Source: an uncultured Clostridia bacterium
GTDB lineage: Bacteria; Bacillota; Clostridia; TANB77; CAG-508
Length of the DNA stretch: 26,887 bases
Direction: 5' to 3'
Assembly: GCA_947624365.1 (NCBI GenBank)
Contig: CANQJY010000005.1
Coordinates: forward strand, 1-26,887
Shown here: positions 1 through 7,082 of the stretch, piece by piece
Position numbering within the stretch: the first letter of the stretch is position 1
Layout: every line of letters starts with the position of its first letter
Translations under genes and position numbers: made by a program
The notes under the pieces: generated by a model
Databases searched by the model: none
What the model saw: only the letters and a program-made list of their open reading frames with translations
What the model was told of the DNA's origin: nothing

Positions 1-91
1 CTTTATCCATTGAGCCAGCTGCAGTTACAACTCCTCCTGTTTTATCCCATCCATATGTTTGTACATGTGCACTGTATTGCACAAATATATT
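1..91 (-). pseudogene. ChW-repeat-like coding fragment, cut by the window edge
   Basis: Read leftward, an open frame of about 30 codons contains YSAHVQTYGWDK followed by a Gly-rich stretch and AAGSMDK. This resembles the ChW (clostridial hydrophobic, conserved Trp) repeat, whose hallmark is Y-x-x-H-V-Q-x-x-G-W followed by an AGTTG-like turn. ChW repeats occur in secreted and surface proteins of clostridia. An in-frame TGA at 92-94 closes the frame upstream, and no ribosome binding site or convincing start is visible, so the 5' part of the gene appears to be missing. The integrase gene begins about 90 bases away, so loss of the 5' part through element insertion or deletion is a reasonable inference. 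The assignment rests on one partial repeat and is tentative. Confidence 0.4.
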
Positions 92-155
92 TCAAATTTT
101 TGTAAATCGCTATGGAACAGAAATAAAAAGATTTATAAATTATATATATTTTTAA

Positions 156-179
156 ATATCTAACTGAAATCTAACCAAA
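156..179. repeat. Left copy of imperfect direct repeat flanking the integrase gene
   Basis: Matches 1493-1516 in the same orientation at 21 of 24 positions. Read on the minus strand, each copy holds two GTTAGA boxes about 11 bp apart followed by TAT. It lies immediately downstream of the integrase stop codon. It may be an attachment site or an arm-type integrase-binding site; the sequence alone does not decide between them. Confidence 0.5.
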
Positions 180-1412
180 TTATAGATTTTTAAAACTAAG
201 TGCAGAAGAGATAGCTTCTGCTGATAAAATTTTAGAGTTCAAATCTAAATGTGCATAAATATTTGCAGTAGTAGAAAAACTAGAATGCCCAAGCCATTCT
301 TGAATTGCTTTCATTTGAATATTTTTTGATAATAATAAACTAGCACAAGAATGCCTTAAATCATGAAAGCGAATATGGCGTAATCCATTATTTCTTAATA
401 AAAGAGGGAAATGCCTTGTTACATAATCAGGTTTAATCAAATTCCCATTTTTGTGAACACAAATGTAATCTTCAAATTCTGTGTTGTATTTATCTTTCAA
501 TTTTTTACGATTAATTTCTTGTTTATTTTTTTCTATATTTAATGCTTCAATAATTTCTTTAGTTAAAGGCAAAGTTCTATAACTAGAGTTTGTTTTAGTT
601 CTATCTTTTGCTAAAATTTGTTTTTTACCATTTAACTTTACCTCTACAATAGTATGTTTAATTGTAATAGTATTAGCTTCAAAATCAATCGCAGACCATT
701 TTAAACCAAGTACTTCACTACGTCGTAATCCATAAAAAGCTGTTAGTAAAATAACAAGATGTAAAGGATCATTTTTAGATTTTTCAAATAAAATATCAAA
801 TTCTTTTTCGGAATAAAAAGAGCCAACAAATAAATTCTTTTTAGGAGGTTTTACTTTGTCAGCAGGGTTATTTAAAATTAAATCTTGTTGAAATGCATAT
901 TGTAATGATTTTCTTATAATAGCATGATAACGAATAATGGTTGAAGGTTTTAGATGTTCTGATAATAAGAAGTCATAAAAATTTTGAATATGTCTAGGTT
1001 TAAGATCTAACAAAGAAACAGGGTTTTCTAAAAAATAGTTTTTGATTCTGAAATCAATCATTTGCATATGAACAGCATAAGTTGTTGGCTCAATGGTGTT
1101 TTTTACTTTATCAATCCATAGTTTTATATATTCAAAAAATGAAATTGTTTCATCATAATGCTTATATGGATTGATTTCATGTAACTTTTTTCTAAACTGT
1201 GATTGAACTAATTGTTCTTGAAGAAATAATGTGTTAGCAAATTGATTTTTAAGTTCTTCCGCTTTTTGTAAGGCTTTTTTCTTGTTTCCACGTATAGCTT
1301 TTATTTTTGTGGATATCCATTTTTGCTTTCGCTTGTTGTTTTCATCTCTGTAATTGATTATAGCTTGATAAATATGATTTTTTTCATGTAAACTAACAGT
1401 AACATTTGCCAT
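180..1412 (-). CDS. Tyrosine recombinase / integrase of a mobile element
   Basis: A 410-residue site-specific recombinase of the phage/Tn916 integrase type. An N-terminal arm-binding-like region covers roughly residues 1-60, a SAM-like core-binding domain about 88-185, and the catalytic domain about 200-400. All catalytic residues are present: Arg230 in YGLRRSEVLGL, Lys273, His350 and Arg353 in HDLRH, His376 in WLGHSS, and the nucleophile Tyr386 in NIYAHL. The protein therefore looks active. It starts with ATG behind a GGAAGG ribosome binding site and reads away from ysxC. No excisionase, replication or conjugation gene is visible, so this is either the end of an element extending left of the window or a solitary integrase. 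Imperfect direct repeats flank it at 156-179 and 1493-1516. Confidence 0.93.
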   Translation of the reverse strand: MANVTVSLHEKNHIYQAIINYRDENNKRKQKWISTKIKAIRGNKKKALQKAEELKNQFANTLFLQEQLVQSQFRKKLHEINPYKHYDETISFFEYIKLWIDKVKNTIEPTTYAVHMQMIDFRIKNYFLENPVSLLDLKPRHIQNFYDFLLSEHLKPSTIIRYHAIIRKSLQYAFQQDLILNNPADKVKPPKKNLFVGSFYSEKEFDILFEKSKNDPLHLVILLTAFYGLRRSEVLGLKWSAIDFEANTITIKHTIVEVKLNGKKQILAKDRTKTNSSYRTLPLTKEIIEALNIEKNKQEINRKKLKDKYNTEFEDYICVHKNGNLIKPDYVTRHFPLLLRNNGLRHIRFHDLRHSCASLLLSKNIQMKAIQEWLGHSSFSTTANIYAHLDLNSKILSAEAISSALSFKNL

Positions 1413-1492
1413 GATTAGTATCCTTCCTTTCTATTTTGATATTCACTAATCATAGCATATGTTAAAATAAAAATCCACATAGATTTTCTTAG

Positions 1493-1516
1493 ATATCTAA
1501 CTAAAGTCTAACAAAA
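1493..1516. repeat. Right copy of integrase-flanking direct repeat, overlapping the ysxC 3' end
   Basis: Pairs with 156-179 (21/24 identical; mismatches at 1503, 1506 and 1513). It spans the last four sense codons and the stop codon of ysxC plus a few following bases. Integrases often target gene 3' ends, so this is the better candidate for the chromosomal attachment site. Minus-strand GTTAGA boxes spaced 11 bp apart could alternatively be integrase arm sites. Confidence 0.5.
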
Positions 1517-2100
1517 GTAGAAAGAAAATTTTCTATCAATTTCCAAACATCTTCCATATATACTTTTCTTTCAGAAGAAAAGGGAAGAGTAGGAATATCT
1601 TTTAATGGATTTAATGTACTCTGAATTTCAGAAACAGAATTATCTACCTTTGTTACAGCAATTTTATCAGCTTTGTTTGCTAAAATAACACAAGGTAAAC
1701 CTGAACGAATAATATAATTGTACATTAATTTATCATTTTCACTAGGGAGATGGCGTATATCTACTAAAAATATAATTAATGCAATTTGTGAACGGTGTTG
1801 TAAATAGTATTCAATAAAATTTCCAACTTGTTCTTGCTCTTTTTTGGACATTTTGCTGTATCCATAACCAGGTAAATCAACAAAATAGAAAGAGTCATCA
1901 ATATTATAAAAATTAATTTGACGTGTTTTTCCAGGTTCACTACTAGTTCTAGCCAAATTTTTACGATTGACCATAGTATTAATAAAGCTAGATTTACCAA
2001 CATTAGATTTGCCAACTAAAACAATTTCAGGCAAATTGTTTTTTGGATACTGGCTAGGCTTCACAGCCGATATTTCAAATTTTGGATTTTTAACTAACAT
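1501..2100 (-). CDS. ysxC: Ribosome biogenesis GTPase YsxC/EngB (YihA)
   Basis: A 199-residue TrmE-Era-EngA-YihA GTPase needed for assembly of the large ribosomal subunit. Its motifs occur in order: G1 GKSNVGKSS near residues 31-39, a conserved Thr in the GKTRQINFY segment (G2), G3 DLPGYGYSK, G4 NKAD, and a Ser-rich G5 near the C-terminus. Length is normal for the family (about 195-200). It starts with ATG after GGAGG (2115-2119) and overlaps the end of serS by 7 bases, so translation is probably coupled to serS. The final codons lie inside the repeat at 1493-1516, so the C-terminus may have been rebuilt by an integration event; this is inference. Confidence 0.95.
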   Translation of the reverse strand: MLVKNPKFEISAVKPSQYPKNNLPEIVLVGKSNVGKSSFINTMVNRKNLARTSSEPGKTRQINFYNIDDSFYFVDLPGYGYSKMSKKEQEQVGNFIEYYLQHRSQIALIIFLVDIRHLPSENDKLMYNYIIRSGLPCVILANKADKIAVTKVDNSVSEIQSTLNPLKDIPTLPFSSERKVYMEDVWKLIENFLSTFVRL

Positions 2101-3371
2101 ATTTTCTCTAATCCTCCCATATATGGGCGTAAAACTTCTGGAATAATTACACTACCATCTGGTTGATAATTATTTTCTACAATAGAAATTAACATACGAG
2201 GTGGGGCAACAACAGTATTATTTAATGTATGTGCAAAATAATTACCATTTTCTCCTTTAATACGAATTCCTAATCGACGTGCTTGTGCATCTGTTAAATT
2301 AGAACAACTACCAACTTCAAAATATTTTTTCTGACGAGGAGACCATGCTTCTACATCACAAGATTTTGCTTTTAAATCTGCTAAATCTCCAGAGCAACAT
2401 TCTAAAGTACGAACAGGAATATTCATACTTCTAAAAAACTCTACAGTATATGACCACATTTTTTCATACCAGTTCCAACTATCTTCTGGCTCACAAACTA
2501 CAATCATTTCTTGCTTTTCAAATTGATGTATACGATAAACGCCACGTTCTTCTAATCCATGAGCACCTTTTTCTTTTCTAAAGCAAGGAGAATAAGATGT
2601 CATAGTATATGGCATATCTTCTTTTCTTAAGATTTGTCCTTTAAATTTTCCAATCATAGAATGTTCACTTGTACCAATTAAATACAAATCTTCACCTTCT
2701 ATTTTGTACATCATAGCATCCATTTCTTCAAAACTCATAACACCAGTAACAACATCACTTCTAATCATATATGGTGGTATACAATATGTAAATCCTTTAT
2801 TAATCATGAAATCTCTTGCATATGTTAAAACAGCAGAATGTAGTCTTGCTACATTTCCTATTAAATAATAAAATCCTTGACCTGCAACACGTCTAGCACT
2901 GTCTAAATCTAAGCCTCCTAGTTTTTCTAAAATATCTCCATGAAAAGGAATATCATAATCTGGAACTACAGGCTCACCAAATCTTTGGATTTCAACATTT
3001 TCTGTATCATCTTTTCCAATAGGAACAGACTCATGCATGATATTAGGAATTTTCATCATTCTATTTTGGATTTCCTGAGAATAAGTATTTTCTAATGCTT
3101 CATTTTCTTCCAATTTTTTATTAATTTCTTGAACCTGAGTTTTTATTTTTTCAGCTTCGTCTTTTTTGCCGTTTTTCATTAAATCGCCTATTTGATTACT
3201 TAAAGTTTTTCTTTCTGCACGTAAATTATCACCATCTAATTTTGCCTTACGACTTTTACTATCAAGTTCAATAACTTCGTCAACTAAAACTAATTTATTG
3301 TCTTGAAACTTCTTTTTAATATTATCTTTCACAATATCTGGATTTTCTCTTAAAAATTTAATATCAATCAT
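2094..3371 (-). CDS. serS: Seryl-tRNA synthetase
   Basis: A 425-residue class II synthetase charging tRNA-Ser (and tRNA-Sec). The N-terminal antiparallel coiled-coil arm (about residues 25-100, Lys/Glu-rich) grips the long variable arm of the tRNA. Motif 2 is seen in CFRKEKGAHGLEERGVYRIHQF and motif 3 near the C-terminus, with the serine-site signature GDLADLKAKSCDVEAW. The start was placed at ATG 3369-3371 because GGAGG (3379-3383) sits 7 bases upstream and the protein then begins MIDIKFLREN as in the family. An upstream in-frame ATG would only translate the palindrome at 3396-3471. ysxC follows with a 7-base overlap. Many Firmicutes serS genes carry a T-box leader, but none is recognisable here. 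Confidence 0.97.
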   Translation of the reverse strand: MIDIKFLRENPDIVKDNIKKKFQDNKLVLVDEVIELDSKSRKAKLDGDNLRAERKTLSNQIGDLMKNGKKDEAEKIKTQVQEINKKLEENEALENTYSQEIQNRMMKIPNIMHESVPIGKDDTENVEIQRFGEPVVPDYDIPFHGDILEKLGGLDLDSARRVAGQGFYYLIGNVARLHSAVLTYARDFMINKGFTYCIPPYMIRSDVVTGVMSFEEMDAMMYKIEGEDLYLIGTSEHSMIGKFKGQILRKEDMPYTMTSYSPCFRKEKGAHGLEERGVYRIHQFEKQEMIVVCEPEDSWNWYEKMWSYTVEFFRSMNIPVRTLECCSGDLADLKAKSCDVEAWSPRQKKYFEVGSCSNLTDAQARRLGIRIKGENGNYFAHTLNNTVVAPPRMLISIVENNYQPDGSVIIPEVLRPYMGGLEKIC

Positions 3372-3395
3372 CTTACAACCTCCATATTTTGTCCA

Positions 3396-3471
3396 TTGTC
3401 CATTTTGGGACGGTCCTTTTTTGGACATTTTGGGACAAATGTCCAAAAAAGGACCGTCCCAAAATGGACAA
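3396..3471. repeat. Perfect 35-bp palindrome, copy A, in the serS 5' region
   Basis: Arms 3396-3430 and 3437-3471 pair at all 35 positions around a 6-base loop (TGGGAC). The core GGACGGTCCTTTTTTGGAC is shared with copies B (8106-8196) and C (20671-20737). Each arm also contains smaller self-pairing pieces (GTCC-T6-GGAC and GGAC-G-GTCC), so alternative branched folds are possible. It lies between the predicted serS -10 box and the serS ribosome binding site. There is no run of T after either arm in the direction of transcription, so it is not a classical terminator. Confidence 0.95.
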
Positions 3472-3475
3472 CCAT

Positions 3476-3504
3476 ATTATATACCAAATTTTCATAAATA
3501 GCAA
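3476..3504 (-). promoter_or_regulatory. Predicted sigma-A promoter for serS-ysxC
   Basis: On the minus strand TTGCTA (3499-3504) and TATAAT (3476-3481) are separated by 17 bases. The predicted transcription start, near 3469, falls at the outer end of palindrome copy A, so the palindrome would form almost the whole serS leader. Confidence 0.6.
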
Positions 3505-3536
3505 TAAATTGGACAAAATAAAAAAGGAGGAATACA

Positions 3537-4373
3537 ATGTTTTATGAATTGATTAAATTTGTAATATATACAGGTGGAATTATTGTTATTTCAAAGTATG
3601 TACTAGTAACAACACTTAGAAAATTAGCAGAAAATTTGGAATTAAAAGCAAAAACAGTTGGAAATATTGCTGGCGCAGCAACATCAGTACCAGAATTATT
3701 AACAATTACTATATCAAGTATGAGAGGTTTAATGGGAGCAAGTGTATATAATATTTTGAGTTCTAATATTATAAATTTTTTACAGTATTTAGCATCTGTA
3801 ATATGGAATAAAAATAGAAGAGCTTTTAGAAATATAGCAATTATTATAGATATGATACTAGTGATTTTAACAATAATGATACCAATTATTTTGCTATTGT
3901 TAAATATTGAATTAAATTTATATATTATTCCAATTTTTATTTTGTTATATTTATTATTCATTTATATTAACAATAATGCACATAACCTATATTTACAAGA
4001 TGAAAAACAAAGATTGGAAAAAGAAATTGAAGAAGAACAAAAAGAAGAAAAGGGAAAGACTAGAAAAACTATTTTATATATTGTTATTTTAATATCTACA
4101 AGTATAGTATTATTTGTAATAGGAGATTTATTGGGAGAAACAATAGAAATTTTAGCAAATCATTTTGAAATTTCTCAAACAATAATAGGAATTTTATTAG
4201 GAATTACAACAAGTATACCAGAACTAATTACTTTTTTTGAATCGCAAAAACACTATAATAAAAATAATGAAATATTAGGTGTTGTAGAAGCAACAAATAA
4301 TTTATTAACATCAAATTTACTTAATTTATTTATAATCCAAACAATAGGTATTGCAATTTTTTCAATCATCTAA
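3537..4373 (+). CDS. Sodium/calcium exchanger-like membrane protein (CaCA superfamily)
   Basis: A 278-residue polytopic membrane protein with the two inverted alpha-repeats of cation/Ca2+ antiporters. Repeat 1 is GAATSVPELLT (residues 46-56, acidic Glu53) followed by SSNIIN; repeat 2 is GITTSIPELITF (Glu229) followed by TSNLLNL. Glu53 and Glu229 correspond to the ion-coordinating acidic residues of the family. A charged Lys/Glu-rich cytoplasmic loop (about 153-177) separates the halves. It is somewhat shorter than YrbG-type proteins (about 310-320), with shortened end helices. It starts with ATG after AAAGGAGG. The gene stands alone, divergent from serS, and its transported ion cannot be told from sequence. 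Confidence 0.85.
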   Translation: MFYELIKFVIYTGGIIVISKYVLVTTLRKLAENLELKAKTVGNIAGAATSVPELLTITISSMRGLMGASVYNILSSNIINFLQYLASVIWNKNRRAFRNIAIIIDMILVILTIMIPIILLLLNIELNLYIIPIFILLYLLFIYINNNAHNLYLQDEKQRLEKEIEEEQKEEKGKTRKTILYIVILISTSIVLFVIGDLLGETIEILANHFEISQTIIGILLGITTSIPELITFFESQKHYNKNNEILGVVEATNNLLTSNLLNLFIIQTIGIAIFSII

Positions 4374-4384
4374 ATTGGTAAAAG

Positions 4385-4413
4385 TTGACAAAACAAGGAA
4401 AAACATTTATACT
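4385..4413 (+). promoter_or_regulatory. Predicted sigma-A promoter for the esterase gene
   Basis: TTGACA (4385-4390), a 17-base spacer, and TATACT (4408-4413). It lies between the exchanger stop codon and the esterase ribosome binding site, so the esterase can be expressed independently. Confidence 0.75.
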
Positions 4414-4447
4414 CAAATGAAGATAATCTATATTAAGGAGCAAAAAA

Positions 4448-5314
4448 ATGAAAAAGAAAACGGCAATGATATGTATTTCAATAATAATATTTTTTTTATT
4501 AGCAATTATGATATATTTCCTTTTTATAAACAGCCAATCAAAAGCACCAGAAACATTAGAAGAAAAATATAACGTACAAATATCAAAATATAATGATAGG
4601 TCTATATTTGTAATTCAACCAAACCAAGTGGAAAGTGATAAGTATATATTATATTTTCATGGCGGATCATATATGGCAGAAATGACAGAAGCACATTGGA
4701 ATTTCTTAGATAGAATTATACAAGAAACAGGATATTCCATAATTGTACCAGATTATCCATTAACACCAAAATACAATTATAAAGATGTATTTGAAATGGT
4801 CGTACCAATGTATCAAGAAATCATAAATAAAATAGCACCTGAAAAAATTATAATGATGGGAGATTCAGCAGGTGGAGGATTAGCATTAGCATTGGAGGAA
4901 AAATTAGGAGAAGAGGAAATACAAGTACCAAGTAAATTAATTTTAATATCTCCATGGTTAGATGTTACTATGTCAAATCCTCAAATTGAAAATATTGAAA
5001 AATATGATAAAGATTTAAATAAAGAGGCTCTAAAGGTAGCTGGAGTTGCTTATGCTGGGTTAGATGGAATGGAAAATTATTTGGTTAATCCGATTAATGG
5101 CCCATTGGACAAATTAAAAAATGTAATAATTTATACAGGTACATATGATATTCTAAATCCAGATGTCAAACTATTATCAGAAAATGCTAAAAATATTGGA
5201 ATTGACATTAAAATAAAAGAATATGAAACAGCCGGACATATTTGGATAATATATCAAGAAGATGAGTTAGCAGAGGATGGATTAAAAGATTTGATAAATA
5301 CATTAAAAAATTAA
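4448..5314 (+). CDS. Membrane-anchored alpha/beta hydrolase, HSL (family IV) esterase type
   Basis: A 288-residue protein with one N-terminal hydrophobic segment (residues 5-27) and a serine-hydrolase domain probably facing outward. The oxyanion-hole motif HGG is at 71-73, the nucleophile elbow GDSAGG has Ser140, the acid is most likely Asp234 in GTYDILNPD, and the general base is His264 in AGHIW. HGG plus GDSAGG places it with hormone-sensitive-lipase-like carboxylesterases/acetyl esterases. The N-terminal segment is uncleaved-looking, since no signal peptidase site is evident, which suggests a signal anchor. AAGGAG sits 7 bases before the ATG, and a separate promoter lies at 4385-4413. The natural substrate is unknown. 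Confidence 0.9.
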   Translation: MKKKTAMICISIIIFFLLAIMIYFLFINSQSKAPETLEEKYNVQISKYNDRSIFVIQPNQVESDKYILYFHGGSYMAEMTEAHWNFLDRIIQETGYSIIVPDYPLTPKYNYKDVFEMVVPMYQEIINKIAPEKIIMMGDSAGGGLALALEEKLGEEEIQVPSKLILISPWLDVTMSNPQIENIEKYDKDLNKEALKVAGVAYAGLDGMENYLVNPINGPLDKLKNVIIYTGTYDILNPDVKLLSENAKNIGIDIKIKEYETAGHIWIIYQEDELAEDGLKDLINTLKN

Positions 5315-5324
5315 TAAAAATGAC

Positions 5325-5352
5325 TTGACAAATAAAAAAAATATGATATAAT
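5325..5352 (+). promoter_or_regulatory. Consensus promoter of infC-rpmI-rplT
   Basis: TTGACA (5325-5330), a 16-base spacer, and TATAAT (5347-5352), preceded by a TGn extended -10 element (5344-5346). The predicted start near 5359 coincides with the first base of the antiterminator strand described in the next entry. Confidence 0.85.
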
Positions 5353-5357
5353 AACAT

Positions 5358-5493
5358 TGTTACAAGAAGAAGGCATCAAACTTCTCACCTTATCCGCAGG
5401 AAAAAGGTTAAAAATACGTAAATACACAATTATTTATGATTTTCTTTTTTTATGGTTTGATGAATTGACTTGTAACATACAAGTCATTTTTTT
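5358..5493 (+). ncRNA. L20-type ribosomal protein leader with terminator/antiterminator switch
   Basis: The leader of infC-rpmI-rplT shows three mutually consistent pairings. CATCAAAC (5374-5381) pairs with GTTTGATG (5455-5462) as a closing helix. ACCT (5387-5390) pairs with AGGT (5405-5408) inside it. TGTTACAAG (5358-5366) is complementary to CTTGTAACA (5469-5477), which overlaps the left arm of the terminator at 5467-5493, so the two are exclusive. Position and design match the L20 leader of Firmicutes, in which ribosomal protein L20 binds the leader and causes premature termination. The Rfam family match is by layout and remembered features, not by a search. Confidence 0.75.
5467..5493 (+). 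terminator. Attenuator terminator in the infC leader
   Basis: GACTTGT (5467-5473) and ACAAGTC (5479-5485) form a 7-bp stem with a 5-base loop, followed by A and seven T (5487-5493). It lies just before the infC ribosome binding site, so it controls the operon rather than ending an upstream gene. Confidence 0.85.
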
Positions 5494-5513
5494 ATATATG
5501 GAGGTGTTTCACA

Positions 5514-6023
5514 ATTAAACAAGAATTACCAATAAATGGTCAAATCAGAGAAAAAGAAGTTCAACTGATAGGAGTAGAAGGGGAAAAATTAGGTATTATG
5601 CCAACAAGAGAAGCATTAGAATTAGCAGAAGAAAAAAATTTAGACCTTGTGCTAGTATCCCCAAATAGTAAACCTGTAGTTTGTAAAATAATGAATTATG
5701 GAAAATACAAATTTGAACAATCAAAAAAAGAAAAAGAAGCAAAGAAAAAACAAAAAACTTTAGAAATAAAAGAACTACGTGTTACTCCAAACATTGAAGA
5801 GCATGACTTTGCATTTAAAGCAAAAAATGCCAGAAAATTTTTAGAATCTGGAAATAAAGTAAAAATTACACTTCGCTTTAGAGGTAGAGAAGTTAACAAT
5901 GTAAAATCAGGGGAACTTGTATTAAATAAGTTTATACAAGAACTTGAAGACATTAGTGTTGTTGAAAAACAACCAAAATTAGAAGGCAGAAATATGTTTA
6001 CAATTTTAGCAAAAAAAGCATAA
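5514..6023 (+). CDS. infC: Translation initiation factor IF-3, AUU start codon
   Basis: A 169-residue IF-3, which binds the 30S subunit, prevents premature 50S joining and checks start-codon pairing. No ATG, GTG or TTG gives the full protein. The first ATG (5598) would lose 28 residues, including the conserved NGQIREKEVQLIG segment. In frame upstream, ATT at 5514-5516 lies 7 bases after GGAGGTG (5500-5506), giving (M)KQELPINGQIREKEV, the normal IF-3 N-terminus, and the expected family length. AUU is the well-known infC start codon in Escherichia coli, where it permits autorepression because IF-3 rejects non-canonical starts. The N-domain, Lys-rich linker and C-domain are all intact. It is followed by rpmI and rplT. 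Confidence 0.95.
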   Translation: MKQELPINGQIREKEVQLIGVEGEKLGIMPTREALELAEEKNLDLVLVSPNSKPVVCKIMNYGKYKFEQSKKEKEAKKKQKTLEIKELRVTPNIEEHDFAFKAKNARKFLESGNKVKITLRFRGREVNNVKSGELVLNKFIQELEDISVVEKQPKLEGRNMFTILAKKA

Positions 6024-6048
6024 CAAAAACGAAAGGGAGGAAAAAACA

Positions 6049-6252
6049 ATGGCAAAATTAAAAACAAATAAAGCCGCTAGCAAAAGATACGGATTAACAG
6101 CAACAGGAAAAGTAAAAAGAACAAAAGCAAATAGAAGACATTTATTAGCAAATAAAACAAGCAGACAAAGAAAATCAGGAAAAATACAAGATGCTTATGC
6201 TGATAAATCATGTGAAAAAACAATCAAAAAATTACTACCATATGGTGGATAA
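6049..6252 (+). CDS. rpmI: 50S ribosomal protein bL35
   Basis: A 67-residue, strongly basic protein beginning MAKLKTNKAASKR, with the family's Arg/Lys-rich centre (NRRHLLANK) and a C-terminus ending LLPYGG. It is a structural protein of the large subunit. Its length matches bL35 (about 64-67). AAAGGGAGG lies upstream, and it sits in the invariant infC-rpmI-rplT order. Confidence 0.98.
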   Translation: MAKLKTNKAASKRYGLTATGKVKRTKANRRHLLANKTSRQRKSGKIQDAYADKSCEKTIKKLLPYGG

Positions 6253-6276
6253 TCGAATTAAGGAAGGTGAATAAAA

Positions 6277-6627
6277 ATGGCAAGAGTAAAAACAGCTAGA
6301 ACAACAAGAGCAAGACATAAAAAAATATTGAAACAAGCAAAAGGATATTATGGTGCAAAACACTATCGTTTTAGAAATGCAAATCAAGCAGTATTAAAAT
6401 CATTATCATATTCTTATGTAGGAAGAAAAGATAAAAAAAGTAATTTTAGAAAATTATGGATTGCTAGAATTAATGCAGCTGCAAGAATGAATGGAACAAC
6501 ATATAGCAAAATGATAGCAGGTCTAAAAAAAGCTAATATAGCTATAAACAGAAAAATGCTTGCAGACTTAGCAATATCTGATCCAAAAGCATTTACAGAA
6601 ATTGTAGAAGTTGCAAAAAAAGCATAA
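6277..6627 (+). CDS. rplT: 50S ribosomal protein bL20
   Basis: A 116-residue protein beginning MARVKTARTTRARHKKILKQ, with an N-terminal basic extension that threads into 23S rRNA and a C-terminal globular domain (about 60-116). bL20 is essential early in 50S assembly and is the likely repressor of its own operon through the leader at 5358-5493. Its length is typical (about 117-119). The start is ATG after AAGGAGGTGA-like sequence (GGAAGGTGA), and the operon ends at the terminator at 6647-6670. Confidence 0.98.
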   Translation: MARVKTARTTRARHKKILKQAKGYYGAKHYRFRNANQAVLKSLSYSYVGRKDKKSNFRKLWIARINAAARMNGTTYSKMIAGLKKANIAINRKMLADLAISDPKAFTEIVEVAKKA

Positions 6628-6646
6628 TATTTTAAGTAAAATAAAT

Positions 6647-6670
6647 AGCCCATCAAGGGCTTTTTATTTT
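6647..6670. terminator. Terminator after rplT, possibly bidirectional
   Basis: AGCCC (6647-6651) and GGGCT (6657-6661) form a short stem with an ATCAA loop, followed by a T-rich tract interrupted by one A. The opposite strand also has a T-rich run after the stem, so it may end spoVAE transcripts as well; spoVAE stops at 6675. Confidence 0.7.
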
Positions 6671-6674
6671 TATA

Positions 6675-7067
6675 TTATTGTTTTTTCATTTTTGGTTTTG
6701 AAATTAAAGAAGCAATATATCCAAAAAATACAGCAGCAGCAATACCACCAGCAGAAGCCTTTACACCACCTGTAAAAGCACCAACAATTCCAGATTGTTG
6801 TACGCCCTCAATTGCACCTTTTGCTAAATTATATCCGAAACCGGTTAATGGTACAGTAGCACCACTACCAGCAAAATCTACTAGATATTTGTAAACACCT
6901 AATCCACCAAGAATAGCACCAGTTGTTACAAAAATAACTAGAATTCTAGCAGGTGTTAATTTTGTTTTGTCAATTAGAATTTGACCAATTACACAAAGAG
7001 CACCACCAACAACAAAGCATTTTAAAAGAGACATCCAATTAAAAACTTGAATCCAATCTATATCCAT
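6675..7067 (-). CDS. spoVAE: Stage V sporulation protein AE (SpoVAEb type)
   Basis: A 130-residue integral membrane protein with about four hydrophobic segments and the family's Gly-rich membrane motifs (VGGALCVIGQILIDKTKLTPARILV, quoted in part, and the FAGSGATVPLTGFG segment near residue 67). It belongs to the SpoVA channel that moves Ca-dipicolinic acid into the forespore during sporulation and out at germination. It shares the GAGS/GSGxxxPxTGF motif with SpoVAC, showing the two are homologous. It is the last gene of the operon, starting 15 bases after the spoVAD stop codon. A basic tail (KPKMKKQ) ends it. Confidence 0.93.
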   Translation of the reverse strand: MDIDWIQVFNWMSLLKCFVVGGALCVIGQILIDKTKLTPARILVIFVTTGAILGGLGVYKYLVDFAGSGATVPLTGFGYNLAKGAIEGVQQSGIVGAFTGGVKASAGGIAAAVFFGYIASLISKPKMKKQ

Positions 7068-7082
7068 AACTTTTTCATCCTT

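Noticed and set aside
3372..3446. Longer serS start inside the palindrome
   Set aside because: The 25 extra residues are translation of the palindrome, have no ribosome binding site, and are absent from the family.
3396..3471. Palindrome copy A as an intrinsic terminator
   Set aside because: It lies between divergent gene starts, not after a gene, and neither arm is followed by a T-run; its T6 runs are inside the stem.
3372..3536. T-box leader for serS
   Set aside because: No T-box consensus (TGGNACCGCG-type) or specifier stem is seen, and the space is taken by the palindrome.
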